Shown piece by piece: positions 34,105-42,311 of a stretch of DNA of 64,000 nt. The DNA comes from Geosporobacter ferrireducens. Its GTDB lineage: Bacteria > Bacillota > Clostridia > Peptostreptococcales > Thermotaleaceae. The notes under the pieces are model-generated. The model searched no databases, had not been told where the DNA came from, and saw only the letters and a program-made list of their open reading frames with translations. The stretch is from positions 1,591,416 through 1,655,415 of the forward strand of contig NZ_CP017269.1 of the NCBI RefSeq assembly GCF_001750685.1, given 5' to 3'. Position 1 is the stretch's first letter, and each line of letters starts with the position of its first letter. Position numbers and translations under genes: made by a program.

Positions 34105-34626
34105 TTAATTTTCATTTCTTATATCATTTAATAGTCCTTCAAACCATTGAACATTTACAAAGTGATGAGAAAGTGAATTTTCCAACATTTTTTTGAAATA
34201 AATAGGGAGTGTTTCATTATGTTGAAGAGATTGTTCTAATAAAAAAATTTTCTGTTCAGTTTGTTCGATTTGTATTTCTATAAGTTTTGTTAGCTCCTCG
34301 CTCTTATATTCATTAGCAAATAACATTGCTGCATAAAAAGATAAGTTTATATAATCTGTCTTAGAGCCATACATGTACATCAATCTTTCAAATTCTTTAT
34401 CTCCTAGTTCAGTGATAATATAATTATGCGTCTCTCTAGAATTGTCTAATTGGTCAATTTTTTTAATATATTGTTTTTCTTCTAATTGTTGAAGATTATA
34501 ATAGAATGATCCCTTAGTGAAATTCACTATATATTTATAATGTCTTTCTTCCATTAAAGCTAATAATTCGTATCCATAAGAACCCGGGTTTTGTTTTAAT
34601 AAACCTAAAATTAGTAATGGTATCAA
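34105..34626 (-). CDS. PadR-family transcriptional regulator
   Basis: A 173-residue regulator starting with TTG (AAAGGAGA lies 8 nt upstream). The N-terminal winged helix reads PLLILGLLKQNPGSYGYELL and later KGSFYYNLQQLEEKQYIKKI; the rest is the helical dimerisation part (PadR C-terminal). It lies 54 nt downstream of the esterase gene in the same orientation and is probably co-transcribed. Two identical palindromes at the esterase promoter are its likely operators. Confidence 0.88.
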   Translation of the reverse strand: MIPLLILGLLKQNPGSYGYELLALMEERHYKYIVNFTKGSFYYNLQQLEEKQYIKKIDQLDNSRETHNYIITELGDKEFERLMYMYGSKTDYINLSFYAAMLFANEYKSEELTKLIEIQIEQTEQKIFLLEQSLQHNETLPIYFKKMLENSLSHHFVNVQWFEGLLNDIRNEN

Positions 34627-34680
34627 AAAAACATCTCCTTTATGCTTTTCATCAAAATTATATTGATAATTATCTCATAA

Positions 34681-35538
34681 TTATAAGGTATAATCATTGT
34701 TGATTTGCATGACTTGAGATACAAATTCATCATATGATATTTTTCCTAATGCAAAGTCCATACTTTTTATATATATTTTTTCTGCTTTGGTATGCGTTCT
34801 AGCATGATTTAAATTTAGCAATTCATTTTCATTTTTTAACGGGTTCAATACATGTTGTCTATTAGAAAAGGCTTCAAAATATCGTAAACCAAATTTTCTT
34901 TGAGAAATTGCATCAATATGAATACCATCAGGATTAGAAGTTAAACCTGAGGCTGTGACAAAGTAGCAATTATCTTGTTCAAAAGCAAATTTTTGTAACT
35001 CTTGATTGATGAAATTATATTCAGTGCAGCTTTTTCCAAAACATTCTTTGCCTAAAAAGTCTCCTAAACCACCAATAATAATTGGAATATCTGGAGCATT
35101 CAACTCCTTTCTTAGAGCCTCAATAATTAAAAGTAACTTTTTATAATATACTTTGTAGTTACCATTAACGCTATCACTTTCTCCTTGATGCCATAGAATT
35201 CCTGTTAACTGACTACTTTGCATAGCGAATTTAGCTTCAGTTATTGCATGTCTAAAAAGTGCTTGATCTACAGCCCACTCATCCAGTGAGCTTCCACCTT
35301 CAGCACAAGGAATTAAGCCAATAATATCTTCTTGATTTTGACGACACCATGCATCTGCAAATGAACCCGCCAGACTTATTCCTGAAACAGGACGGTCATA
35401 ATTGATGGGCTCAGTCATCATTTGCCATCTACCATTACGCAACATTTGTATTCTTTCATTATAAATCGGGGGTACTTCATGAATAAACCCTCTTCCAGCC
35501 ATATTCGACTGCCCTAACATTAAAAATGATTTAAGCAC
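34681..35538 (-). CDS. Sialate O-acetylesterase-like SGNH hydrolase
   Basis: A 285-residue predicted cytoplasmic esterase of the SASA/DUF303 group. Block I with the nucleophile is SFLMLGQSNMAGRG, the mid-block is IPCAEGGSSLDEW, GILWHQGESDSV follows, and the C-terminal catalytic pair lies in NPDGIHIDAISQ. There is no signal peptide, unlike many sialate esterases, so the substrate is probably an intracellular acetylated sugar or an antibiotic-like ester. It is the first gene of an operon with padR, behind a promoter containing two perfect 16-bp palindromes. Confidence 0.85.
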   Translation of the reverse strand: MLKSFLMLGQSNMAGRGFIHEVPPIYNERIQMLRNGRWQMMTEPINYDRPVSGISLAGSFADAWCRQNQEDIIGLIPCAEGGSSLDEWAVDQALFRHAITEAKFAMQSSQLTGILWHQGESDSVNGNYKVYYKKLLLIIEALRKELNAPDIPIIIGGLGDFLGKECFGKSCTEYNFINQELQKFAFEQDNCYFVTASGLTSNPDGIHIDAISQRKFGLRYFEAFSNRQHVLNPLKNENELLNLNHARTHTKAEKIYIKSMDFALGKISYDEFVSQVMQINNDYTL

Positions 35539-35670
35539 TTTATTTCATCCTTCCTTTTGATTTAGTATTTATGAAGAAATGTTTCCAATTCTCAATAAAA
35601 TACTAAATAGATATTTATCTAATTCATTGTTTCAGTAGCTTTTCATACATGTAAAAAACTACCAAATTTA

Positions 35671-35731
35671 TTATTAGTCTAATTAGACTAATAATACTTA
35701 AATAATATAGTCTAATTAGACTAGTTGTCAA
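35671..35731 (-). promoter_or_regulatory. Twin palindromic operators in the esterase-padR promoter
   Basis: TAGTCTAATTAGACTA occurs twice, at 35675-35690 (extended to a perfect 24-bp palindrome 35671-35694) and at 35708-35723, centres 33 bp apart. The second copy sits between a -35 TTGACA (35726-35731) and a TATTAT-like -10 (18-bp spacer); the first lies downstream of the start point. Confidence 0.8.
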
Positions 35732-35775
35732 CGATATTTTTCAGAAGTAGCGCCAAATTATATACTCACCTAATG

Positions 35776-35968
35776 TCCGCTAGTTTTGTGTATTTATACA
35801 CCCACTGGTCACAAATCCCTAAAACTATAGGTGTGAGGAAACATAAAGACACAGGTTAAAAAAGGTCCGATTTCTCTAACCCTTTGATGCTAACCTATTT
35901 CCTCTCTATCAGCACAATTGTCTTCGCGTGCATTCTGGCAACTGGATGATACAAATACGCAAAATATT
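35776..35968 (-). repeat. RlmD-tail relic R4 with inverted ends
   Basis: The minus frame reads HPVARMHAKTIVLIERK and stop, a decayed HVETVVL end. A weak match to the R2/R3 hairpin (ATGTTTCCTCACACC) follows. The outer ends are related in inverted orientation: TTTTGTGTATTTATACAC (plus strand, left) and TTTTGCGTATTTGTATCA (minus strand, right), so the copy looks like a 190-bp unit. Confidence 0.5.
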
Positions 35969-35975
35969 AGAATTA

Positions 35976-36009
35976 GACCCCCTACAACCCCCTTTTGGGG
36001 TAGGGGGTC
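35976..36009. other. GC-rich hairpin next to relic R4
   Basis: GACCCCCTA and CCCC pair with GGGG and TAGGGGGTC around a short loop. It lies in a 735-nt gap whose remainder (36010-36273) holds nothing else I can identify. Related GC-rich patches (ACCCCCGGGGTC and CGGGGTCTTTTTAGG) lie beside relics R5 and R3. Confidence 0.45.
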
Positions 36010-36273
36010 ATTTAAAATTATAATTAATACCTATAAACAATAATCACTTTAATTGTTCATCTATTTCTTTTGCCATTTTCTTAAAATTTCTTACTATATA
36101 GACATGCTAACACCAATAAACTACCATTAATATTAAATTTGGAAAAACAATCCCAAAAACATACTAATATATGCAAGACTATTAGGAGCATGACATAAAT
36201 TTAATGCGAAAATTCATTCCTAAAATATTCCTTAGTAGAATTCATATTTACTTGCGGATGCGCTTTTTCAAAT

Positions 36274-36822
36274 TTACAAGCTATTACATTCTATACTATT
36301 AAAAAGTTGCCAAAGCTGCTCCACGATTATTGGTGTAGGATATGGCTTCGAATTATATATCCACCACTCTAATACACCAACACCAGCTGATACTAAAAAT
36401 TCTACAGAAATTTCTTTGCTGGCTTTTTCTTCAGATAAATCAAGGCCGTCGAGTAATCCTTCTTTAAATATTTCCTTCATACGCTTTCTAAAGACAGGAC
36501 TTTCCTTATTGGATAACATTGCGGAATAAAATTTATAATTGACTTCAAGATGTTCAAAAATTCGAATCAGGCTAGACTTAGATGTTATTTTTTCTAACGT
36601 ATGGTCGTGGATACACGCCTTTGTTAATTGTATTAAATAATTATCCAAACACTTGTCCCTTAAATCATACTTATCAGCAAAATGGAGGTAAATTGTTCCT
36701 CGATTAACGTTAGCCTTTTCTGCGATTTCACTAATGGTAATATTTTCCAAATCTTTTTCTAAAATAAGTGTCATAAAAGCATCCATGATTGCCTGTTTAG
36801 ATTTTTGAATTCGTCTATCCAT
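36274..36822 (-). CDS. TetR-family regulator
   Basis: A 182-residue TetR protein once the start is placed at the ATG at 36822 (AGAGGAAG ribosome site). The DNA-binding part is LENITISEIAEKANVNRGTIY with LHFADKYDLRDKC. The C-terminal region matches the TetR_C_33-like DhaS/AcrR-type domain in general shape. It is transcribed divergently from the oxidoreductase gene at 36985. Two TCAACA-type dyads in the shared region suggest that it represses both itself and that enzyme. Confidence 0.85.
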   Translation of the reverse strand: MDRRIQKSKQAIMDAFMTLILEKDLENITISEIAEKANVNRGTIYLHFADKYDLRDKCLDNYLIQLTKACIHDHTLEKITSKSSLIRIFEHLEVNYKFYSAMLSNKESPVFRKRMKEIFKEGLLDGLDLSEEKASKEISVEFLVSAGVGVLEWWIYNSKPYPTPIIVEQLWQLFNSIECNSL

Positions 36823-36867
36823 CTTAATACTTCCTCTCAGCATAATAATTAACATATTGAACGTAAT

Positions 36868-36957
36868 TGTTGATTTTTCAACAGATCCCATACTATTACT
36901 TATTGAACTACCTAATTGTAGCTGATATTATAAAATTATTCAACACGTGTTGAATAA
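36868..36957. promoter_or_regulatory. Divergent operator region of the TetR-oxidoreductase pair
   Basis: A perfect 22-bp palindrome, TTATTCAACACGTGTTGAAT plus AA, lies at 36936-36957. A second dyad with the same half-site, TGTTGA-N4-TCAACA, lies at 36868-36883. Confidence 0.75.
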
Positions 36958-36984
36958 AAAACAATGTTAAGAAGGAGATAAATT

Positions 36985-37974
36985 ATGAAAGCAATCGGTT
37001 TAACAATTTTCGGTAACCCCGGTATATTTGAAGAAATAGATGTGAATTTACCAGATTTAAGTGACAGCCAAGTACTTGTTGAAGTGAAGGCTTCATCAAT
37101 TAATCCTGGCGACGAACCTTTACGTTCGGGAGAAATATTTAAAAGCTCTGTTGGAGGCCAATGGTCCGAGAAATTACCAATATTTCTTGGAAGTGATGTT
37201 GCTGGGATCGTCAAAGCTGTTGGAAAAAAAGTTACCCGGTTTAAAGTCGATGACCGTGTTATGGGATTAACTATCCATTCAGGAGCATATCAAGATTTCG
37301 TTGCAATAGATGAGGATCATCTTACAAAGTTTTCAGAAGATATATCATATGAAATTGCAGGTGCTGCGCCTACAATTACGTTAACGGCAAAGCAAGCATT
37401 ATTTGATCACGGGAACCTTTTAAAAGGACAGAGAGTTCTTATTCAAGGTGGTGCCGGAGGTGTCGGCCATGCGGCAATACAATTAGCAAAAAATCATGGT
37501 GCTTATGTTATAACGACTGCAAGAAAAAATAATCATGATTTTGTAAAAGTTTTAGGAGCAGATGAAGTATACGACTATACTGAATTTGATATTGCAGATA
37601 TAATCAACGAAAAAGTTGACTTGGTACTTGATACTGTTATGGAGACATCTATTATTAAAAATAATGGTGCGTTAGGTGAAGTTGGGAAAAAAAGCCTCAC
37701 AGTTATTAAAGATAATGGGAAATATGTATCAATTGTTTCTTTTGGATTAAATAGTTATCCGATCGAACGTAATATCGAGGCACACTTTTTCCAATCTAAA
37801 CCGAACCACTCAGACTTTGAAAAAGTCATGAGTTGGATTGAAATGAAAGAACTACAGATTCATATAGATAAAATTTTTTCCCTATCTCCTCAAGGAATTG
37901 AAGAAGCTTACATCTATAGTAAAAAGCAATCTAAAAAGGGGCGAATTTCAGTATCAAAATTTCAAAATAAGTAA
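36985..37974 (+). CDS. NADP-dependent zinc-independent alcohol dehydrogenase/quinone oxidoreductase
   Basis: A 329-residue medium-chain reductase. It lacks the zinc-ligand pattern of classical ADHs and has the QOR signature: VKASSINPGDEPLRSG, FLGSDVAGIVKAVGK, the nucleotide-binding glycines in IQGGAGGVGHAAIQLAK, and VDLVLDTVMETS. AGAAGGAG precedes the ATG. Divergent orientation from a TetR gene implies induction by an electrophile or quinone-like compound. The physiological substrate is unknown. Confidence 0.88.
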   Translation: MKAIGLTIFGNPGIFEEIDVNLPDLSDSQVLVEVKASSINPGDEPLRSGEIFKSSVGGQWSEKLPIFLGSDVAGIVKAVGKKVTRFKVDDRVMGLTIHSGAYQDFVAIDEDHLTKFSEDISYEIAGAAPTITLTAKQALFDHGNLLKGQRVLIQGGAGGVGHAAIQLAKNHGAYVITTARKNNHDFVKVLGADEVYDYTEFDIADIINEKVDLVLDTVMETSIIKNNGALGEVGKKSLTVIKDNGKYVSIVSFGLNSYPIERNIEAHFFQSKPNHSDFEKVMSWIEMKELQIHIDKIFSLSPQGIEEAYIYSKKQSKKGRISVSKFQNK

Positions 37975-38113
37975 TAGGTCTGGGAGCATATCCAATCCCT
38001 AGGAGATCTCATATTTTCCTTTATTAAATACCTTTACGCGTATATCCTGATAGTTACGTGCATTTGTTTCCTTTTTGAGTAATTATGTACCCCCGGGGTC
38101 GAAAATCATTGCC

Positions 38114-38176
38114 TTAACTTGTTTTATGTTCTATCAACACCACAATCTCCACGTTCGCCGTATCTGGAAACATGTC
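38114..38176 (-). repeat. RlmD-tail relic R5 (best preserved)
   Basis: The minus frame reads DMFPDTANVEIVVLIEHKTS and stop. This retains both the (V)DMFPxTxHVE motif and VVLIE of RlmD/RumA C-termini, although the His is now Asn. A TGA immediately precedes the Asp codon, so only 20 codons survive. A GC-rich patch follows at 38090-38102. Confidence 0.6.
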
Positions 38177-38272
38177 TCAGGATAGATAAATGCTTTCTAT
38201 ATCACAGTTGGATACATATCCTTCTAAATCAATCCAATATTCTCTTTTGCTAATATCCCATATTTTGGAGTA

Positions 38273-38362
38273 GGATACCTGTATTCGATTGCTCTACAAT
38301 TTGGTGTGTCCTTTGAGTATCTTGTCGTTGAACATGTAGGTGTGATTCATGGGATGCTTTAG
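38273..38362 (+). pseudogene. LysM-domain relic
   Basis: The plus frame GYLYSIALQFGVSFEYLVVE followed by HVGVIHGML and a stop is the conserved core of a LysM repeat (the YSIA.RFGVS..L pattern). It closely parallels the end of the decayed L,D-transpeptidase gene at 46250-46652. No start codon or other domain is left. Confidence 0.5.
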
Positions 38363-38383
38363 TCATGGTGCAGTGAAAAACAA

Positions 38384-38405
38384 AAACCCTGAGCCTTCAG
38401 GGTTT
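38384..38405 (-). terminator. Intrinsic terminator
   Basis: AAACCCTGA-AGGC-TCAGGGTTT on the minus strand is followed by TTGTTTTTC. It is the first strong stop signal for the rph-nitroreductase transcript, 290 nt past its last codon. Confidence 0.6.
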
Positions 38406-38449
38406 AGTTGTTCAATCTATCAATATTTATAATTTGATTTTTGCCATCT

Positions 38450-38551
38450 TTAAACGCCCTTTTTATAGTAATCTTTCAATAATCCATCTGTCATCTTAAC
38501 AACGTTTATGGCCTCATCAAAATTGGCAAAGCTTTTTCCTTTACCGATCAT
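38450..38551 (-). pseudogene. Unrecognised coding fragment
   Basis: 33 codons (MIGKGKSFANFDEAINVVKM, then TDGLLKDYYKKGV and stop) with protein-like composition continue openly upstream for a few codons without a ribosome site. The family was not recognised. It is probably the tail of a deleted gene between relic R5 and the nitroreductase gene. Confidence 0.25.
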
Positions 38552-38697
38552 GAAGTTAACCTATTGTTTCTATTTATGATTCTGTTACCTTCACTTAGGT
38601 TTTCCCCCTACGCCTCCATTACTAGATCGTTCTAGACAAACTAATCCTTTGTATCTAACATGCATAAACTTCCCTAATACCTCCTTTTTAAAAGAAC

Positions 38698-39537
38698 TTA
38701 AATCTCGAATATCCATACGACTCGGCCTTGTTCTTCTCTAAGAGAAACCTTACAATCTATATTTTTTATTTTAAGTCCCAGCCAAAAGTGGCTGGCGCAA
38801 ATTCCAATATCAACGTTGGGATGTTCCCATTTTATGTGTTTATAACCAACAGGCATTGCAATGGAAATTGTTTTAAAATCAGAGGAAACCGTGAACCGCC
38901 AGTGCTGCCTATTAGCGGCAGAAGGGGCCTTACGTGCAAGATCAAGGGCATACAATATTTCCGGCGGAAGATTCTCCTCCTTTATGTCATTCTCCATTAA
39001 TTCACTGATTTGCTTACGCTTGTGGCTAAAAAATGATGTCTGCATCCTATCAATCAATCTAACACCCTCTTGCTTCCAGTATCCTAAAGGTGTGATACAT
39101 ATAGCCCGTTCACCTTCCACCTCGCCTTTTCCGTAACCCCATTTGGCATTTTCCAATTCAGTATATGCTCCTAAATGGGGCATAACCCGTTCCAGCTCTG
39201 TCAGTAAATAATGTCCATACCAGCAAGTAGACAGTCCTAAGCTTGTGGCATATAGGATCAGAATTTCTCCGATGAAACCAGCTGTAGCTATGGAGCAGTT
39301 ATCAGTGGTTGTTATAAATGCTACATTATCAGGTGGTGAAGAAAAAGCAGTATAAAGCTTCTTGTTGGGATTAGCTTTAAACATTCGTATAGTTACATTG
39401 TGTCTAAAGGGCATTTTCATACCACCAATGAAACTTTGCAACATATGCATTTTTTCTTCCTCAACAGGACGCATTTCGAAGCTTCGAATGGATCTACGAC
39501 TGTTTATGGTATTTTCCCAATCTATATTCTTAAGCAT
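38698..39537 (-). CDS. Nitroreductase-family protein
   Basis: A 279-residue protein with the nitroreductase N-terminus NSRRSIRSFEMRPVEEEKM, the mid-region EILILYATSLGLSTCWYGHY and the C-terminal LARKAPSAANRQHWRFTVS with GICASHFWLGL. The order suggests the putative TM-nitroreductase subgroup that duplicates the FMN-binding half. The start at 39537 follows GAGGAG and lies 5 nt after the rph stop, so the two are co-transcribed and probably act on the same class of compounds. The actual substrate is unknown. Confidence 0.8.
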   Translation of the reverse strand: MLKNIDWENTINSRRSIRSFEMRPVEEEKMHMLQSFIGGMKMPFRHNVTIRMFKANPNKKLYTAFSSPPDNVAFITTTDNCSIATAGFIGEILILYATSLGLSTCWYGHYLLTELERVMPHLGAYTELENAKWGYGKGEVEGERAICITPLGYWKQEGVRLIDRMQTSFFSHKRKQISELMENDIKEENLPPEILYALDLARKAPSAANRQHWRFTVSSDFKTISIAMPVGYKHIKWEHPNVDIGICASHFWLGLKIKNIDCKVSLREEQGRVVWIFEI

Positions 39538-39542
39538 TATTT

Positions 39543-42173
39543 TCACTCCTCATTCAGGATTTCTACATATCCTTCCGTTCCGTTCACACGAATCCGCTGT
39601 CCGTCCATTATCAGCTTTGTGGCATTTTCTACCCCTACAACTCCAGGAAGCCCATATTCTCGTGTAATAACTGCCCCGTGAGTAGTGAAGCCCCCCACTT
39701 CAGTGACTAACCCTTTAATTGTTACGAAAAGTGGAGTCCAACTGGGATCTGTAAACTGGGTCACCAAAATATCGCCCTCCTCAAGCTTAGCATCATTTAC
39801 TGATAAAACTACACGGGCACGGCCTTCCACCACACCAGAGGAAACAGGAATACCCGAAATTGCACCTTTTGGCATATTCCCTGAGACCAGTGTTGTAGGC
39901 GGTACAAAGCCTTCAGAGGTTATGACACGTGGTGGGGTGAGCTTTTCATAGCGGACATAGTCGGACTTCCTTGTTTCTATAACATTGTAATCCACCTTAT
40001 TATTTCTTACCACCTGACAGAACTCATCAAAATACAGATAAAATATATCCTCACAAGTCTTGATAACTCCTTTATCTACCAGCCTACCAGCTTCTTTCAT
40101 AAGAGCCTTCTTGTAAACTTGATATCGTCTCACAATATAGTACTTTGGATATTCACGACATCCAATGAAGTTCCGAAGTAAACTGATACTTTTCTTAATT
40201 TTTTTGGCCTTTTTAAGTCCACCCGGCATTTTTTCCAGCTGACGGATTACTTCTACTTCCTTTTCCCTGGCTTCCTGCTTTCCCTTTTCAAATTTTGCTA
40301 TATGTTCACCAGGCTCAAGCACACGTATATTATTAAGCAGTATTGATATAAGCTGCGTTGGTTTTTCTTCAAAGCGATCCTTAGTGATGTCTATCTCACC
40401 AGGACAACGCATGCCGTATTTATCTAGAAATGCTTTGAATGCTTGGCTAGTTTCTTTACCTCCTGGAAGCTTTACCATTTCTTTGAAAAAGTTCTCATCA
40501 TCTGGTTCATTGGAAATGTACTCTAATATCTTTGGATATTTACGAATCGTATCCGCTACATCGCATAAAGCCATTCCCATCTTTGTGGTAACATTATGCT
40601 CTACTGATTTAGATAGGATATCGGCTATGCTCTTTTCTCCCAACCATTTTTCCACATTTTTATTAATAGAATCATTAACCATTATTCCAGCGATGATTGC
40701 CCCCAACATCCTTGGATCATAAGCCATGGCTAGTAGTTTATCACGATCCTTACGTATGAATTCAAGAGCTTCTTCTCCGGACAGCTTCGAAAGCTGCTGA
40801 TCTATTTCCCTAACCTCTTTTTCAAACCCAGAGAGTATTTCCTCGATAATAGAAGGATCGTTTCTTCTACGAACTTTTATGGTCTCCATGATAGACGATA
40901 GTGTGAATATTCCCCCCTGAACATTCCTCTTTCCACGGGGAAGGGAGCTCATAAAAGCTTTATCTTCTAGCAGTGTTTTAATAGCCCTTTGAATTAGTAA
41001 ATCCTGTTTTCCCGTTGCCATTACCAATCGCTTCTTTCCCACTGCTGAGGATAGGTCATGGGTTATATCTGCAAAAACCCGGCCACCAGCTTTGTCCAGT
41101 TTAGCCGATGAGATGAATTCGAAGAAGGACATTCCTAAGGGCTTAATTGTATCAGTCATCATCTGAGTATGACCGATTGACATATATACACGAGGTTTGT
41201 GTTGGTCTTTCGACTCCGGAATAGGAAACAGCGTGGTGATGGAGCGGCTCTGAACAATGTAAAATTCGTTATTAAAAAGGCACCATTCTATATCCTGAGG
41301 AGAACCGAAATAGGCTTCTATTTTCTTGCCTATAGCTGCTAGGTACAATATCTGCTGGTCTGACAATGCTTGACCTACCTGCCGATTTCCTTCAATCTCC
41401 AGTTCCAGCGTACCTCCATCCTCCGTTGGTCGTATCTCCAGCTTCTGTGCTCCTATGGTTTTTCCCACAATGATACCCTTCTGCACCTTATAAATATCTG
41501 GATTCACTAGACCAGACACTAAGGCCTCTCCAAGCCCAAATCCTGCGTCAATAGACAGAGTTTTCCTGTCAGAAGTCATAGGATCAGCTGTAAACATAAT
41601 TCCGGAAACCTCTGACATAACCATTTTTTGAACAACAACCGAAAGTAATACTTTTTTATGATCAAAACCATTTTGTATACGATATGTTACAGCACGATCT
41701 GTATAAAGGGATGCCCAGCAGTTTATGATAGAGTTTATTATTTTGTCTTTACCTTTAATATTCAAATAGGTATCCTGCTGTCCTGCAAAGGAAGCATGAG
41801 GTAAATCCTCTGCTGTGGCACTTGAACGAATTGCATAAGCTTGCTGATCACCATATAAAGCTAAAGCCTTAGAAATTTCATCCTCAATCTCTTTAGAGAT
41901 CCGAATATTTTCAATAGCTGAGCGTACTTCTTTGCTTATCTGTGAAATTTGGTTCCTGTCATGAGCTTTTAATTCTGTTAGCTTATCAAGTAACACTTCT
42001 AGCTCGTGATTATTTTCTATAGATTTTCTATAAGCCTCGGTAGTAATGCAAAAACCGTCTGGTACTTTGATTCCATCTATCTTTGATAATTCCCCTAGAT
42101 TTAGTCCTTTACCTCCGACCACCATAAGCCTTGTTTTATCAATTTCTTGAAAACTTAACACATAAGGTTGCAT
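39543..42173 (-). CDS. rph: Rifampin phosphotransferase-like PEP/pyruvate-binding enzyme
   Basis: An 876-residue protein with the three-part plan of rifamycin-inactivating phosphotransferase: an N-terminal ATP-binding pair (VGGKGLNLGELSKIDGIKVP, YAIRSSATAEDLPHASFAGQ, FGSPQDIEWCLF), a central variable region (about 325-760) where Rph binds rifamycin, and a C-terminal phospho-histidine swivel domain with GFTTHGAVITREYGLPGVVG carrying the catalytic His. Length matches Rph (about 865-870) better than PEP synthase (about 790). It is divergent from a tetR gene. Some clostridial homologues are annotated only as PEP synthase, so antibiotic modification is likely but unproven. Confidence 0.75.
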   Translation of the reverse strand: MQPYVLSFQEIDKTRLMVVGGKGLNLGELSKIDGIKVPDGFCITTEAYRKSIENNHELEVLLDKLTELKAHDRNQISQISKEVRSAIENIRISKEIEDEISKALALYGDQQAYAIRSSATAEDLPHASFAGQQDTYLNIKGKDKIINSIINCWASLYTDRAVTYRIQNGFDHKKVLLSVVVQKMVMSEVSGIMFTADPMTSDRKTLSIDAGFGLGEALVSGLVNPDIYKVQKGIIVGKTIGAQKLEIRPTEDGGTLELEIEGNRQVGQALSDQQILYLAAIGKKIEAYFGSPQDIEWCLFNNEFYIVQSRSITTLFPIPESKDQHKPRVYMSIGHTQMMTDTIKPLGMSFFEFISSAKLDKAGGRVFADITHDLSSAVGKKRLVMATGKQDLLIQRAIKTLLEDKAFMSSLPRGKRNVQGGIFTLSSIMETIKVRRRNDPSIIEEILSGFEKEVREIDQQLSKLSGEEALEFIRKDRDKLLAMAYDPRMLGAIIAGIMVNDSINKNVEKWLGEKSIADILSKSVEHNVTTKMGMALCDVADTIRKYPKILEYISNEPDDENFFKEMVKLPGGKETSQAFKAFLDKYGMRCPGEIDITKDRFEEKPTQLISILLNNIRVLEPGEHIAKFEKGKQEAREKEVEVIRQLEKMPGGLKKAKKIKKSISLLRNFIGCREYPKYYIVRRYQVYKKALMKEAGRLVDKGVIKTCEDIFYLYFDEFCQVVRNNKVDYNVIETRKSDYVRYEKLTPPRVITSEGFVPPTTLVSGNMPKGAISGIPVSSGVVEGRARVVLSVNDAKLEEGDILVTQFTDPSWTPLFVTIKGLVTEVGGFTTHGAVITREYGLPGVVGVENATKLIMDGQRIRVNGTEGYVEILNEE

Positions 42174-42248
42174 AATAACCCTCCTTAATGGTTTTGAAAT
42201 TTACCTTTGTATATTTCATATTATACCCAAAGAACCCCTTTGTCAATA

Positions 42249-42294
42249 AGTTTTGAAATATCTATTGATTAATTTCAAAACTATGTGGTATAAT
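42249..42294. promoter_or_regulatory. rph-tetR divergent control region
   Basis: The dyad AGTTTTGAAAT (42249-42259) / ATTTCAAAACT (42272-42282) overlaps the tetR promoter on the plus strand (-35 TTGATT 42265-42270, 18 bp, -10 TATAAT 42289-42294). On the minus strand TTGACA starts at 42246, with TAATAT 17 bp on, for rph. A further half-site TTTTGAAAT lies near 42192. The tetR start codon is within about 10 nt of the expected transcription start, so its mRNA is almost leaderless. Confidence 0.65.
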
Positions 42295-42311
42295 AAAATC
42301 GGGTGATGAAC

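Noticed and set aside
24799..38176. Integron attC sites as explanation for the repeated units
   Set aside because: No integron integrase was seen, GTTRRRY cores are not consistently placed, and the RlmD C-terminal motif gives a better account. Kept only as an analogy.
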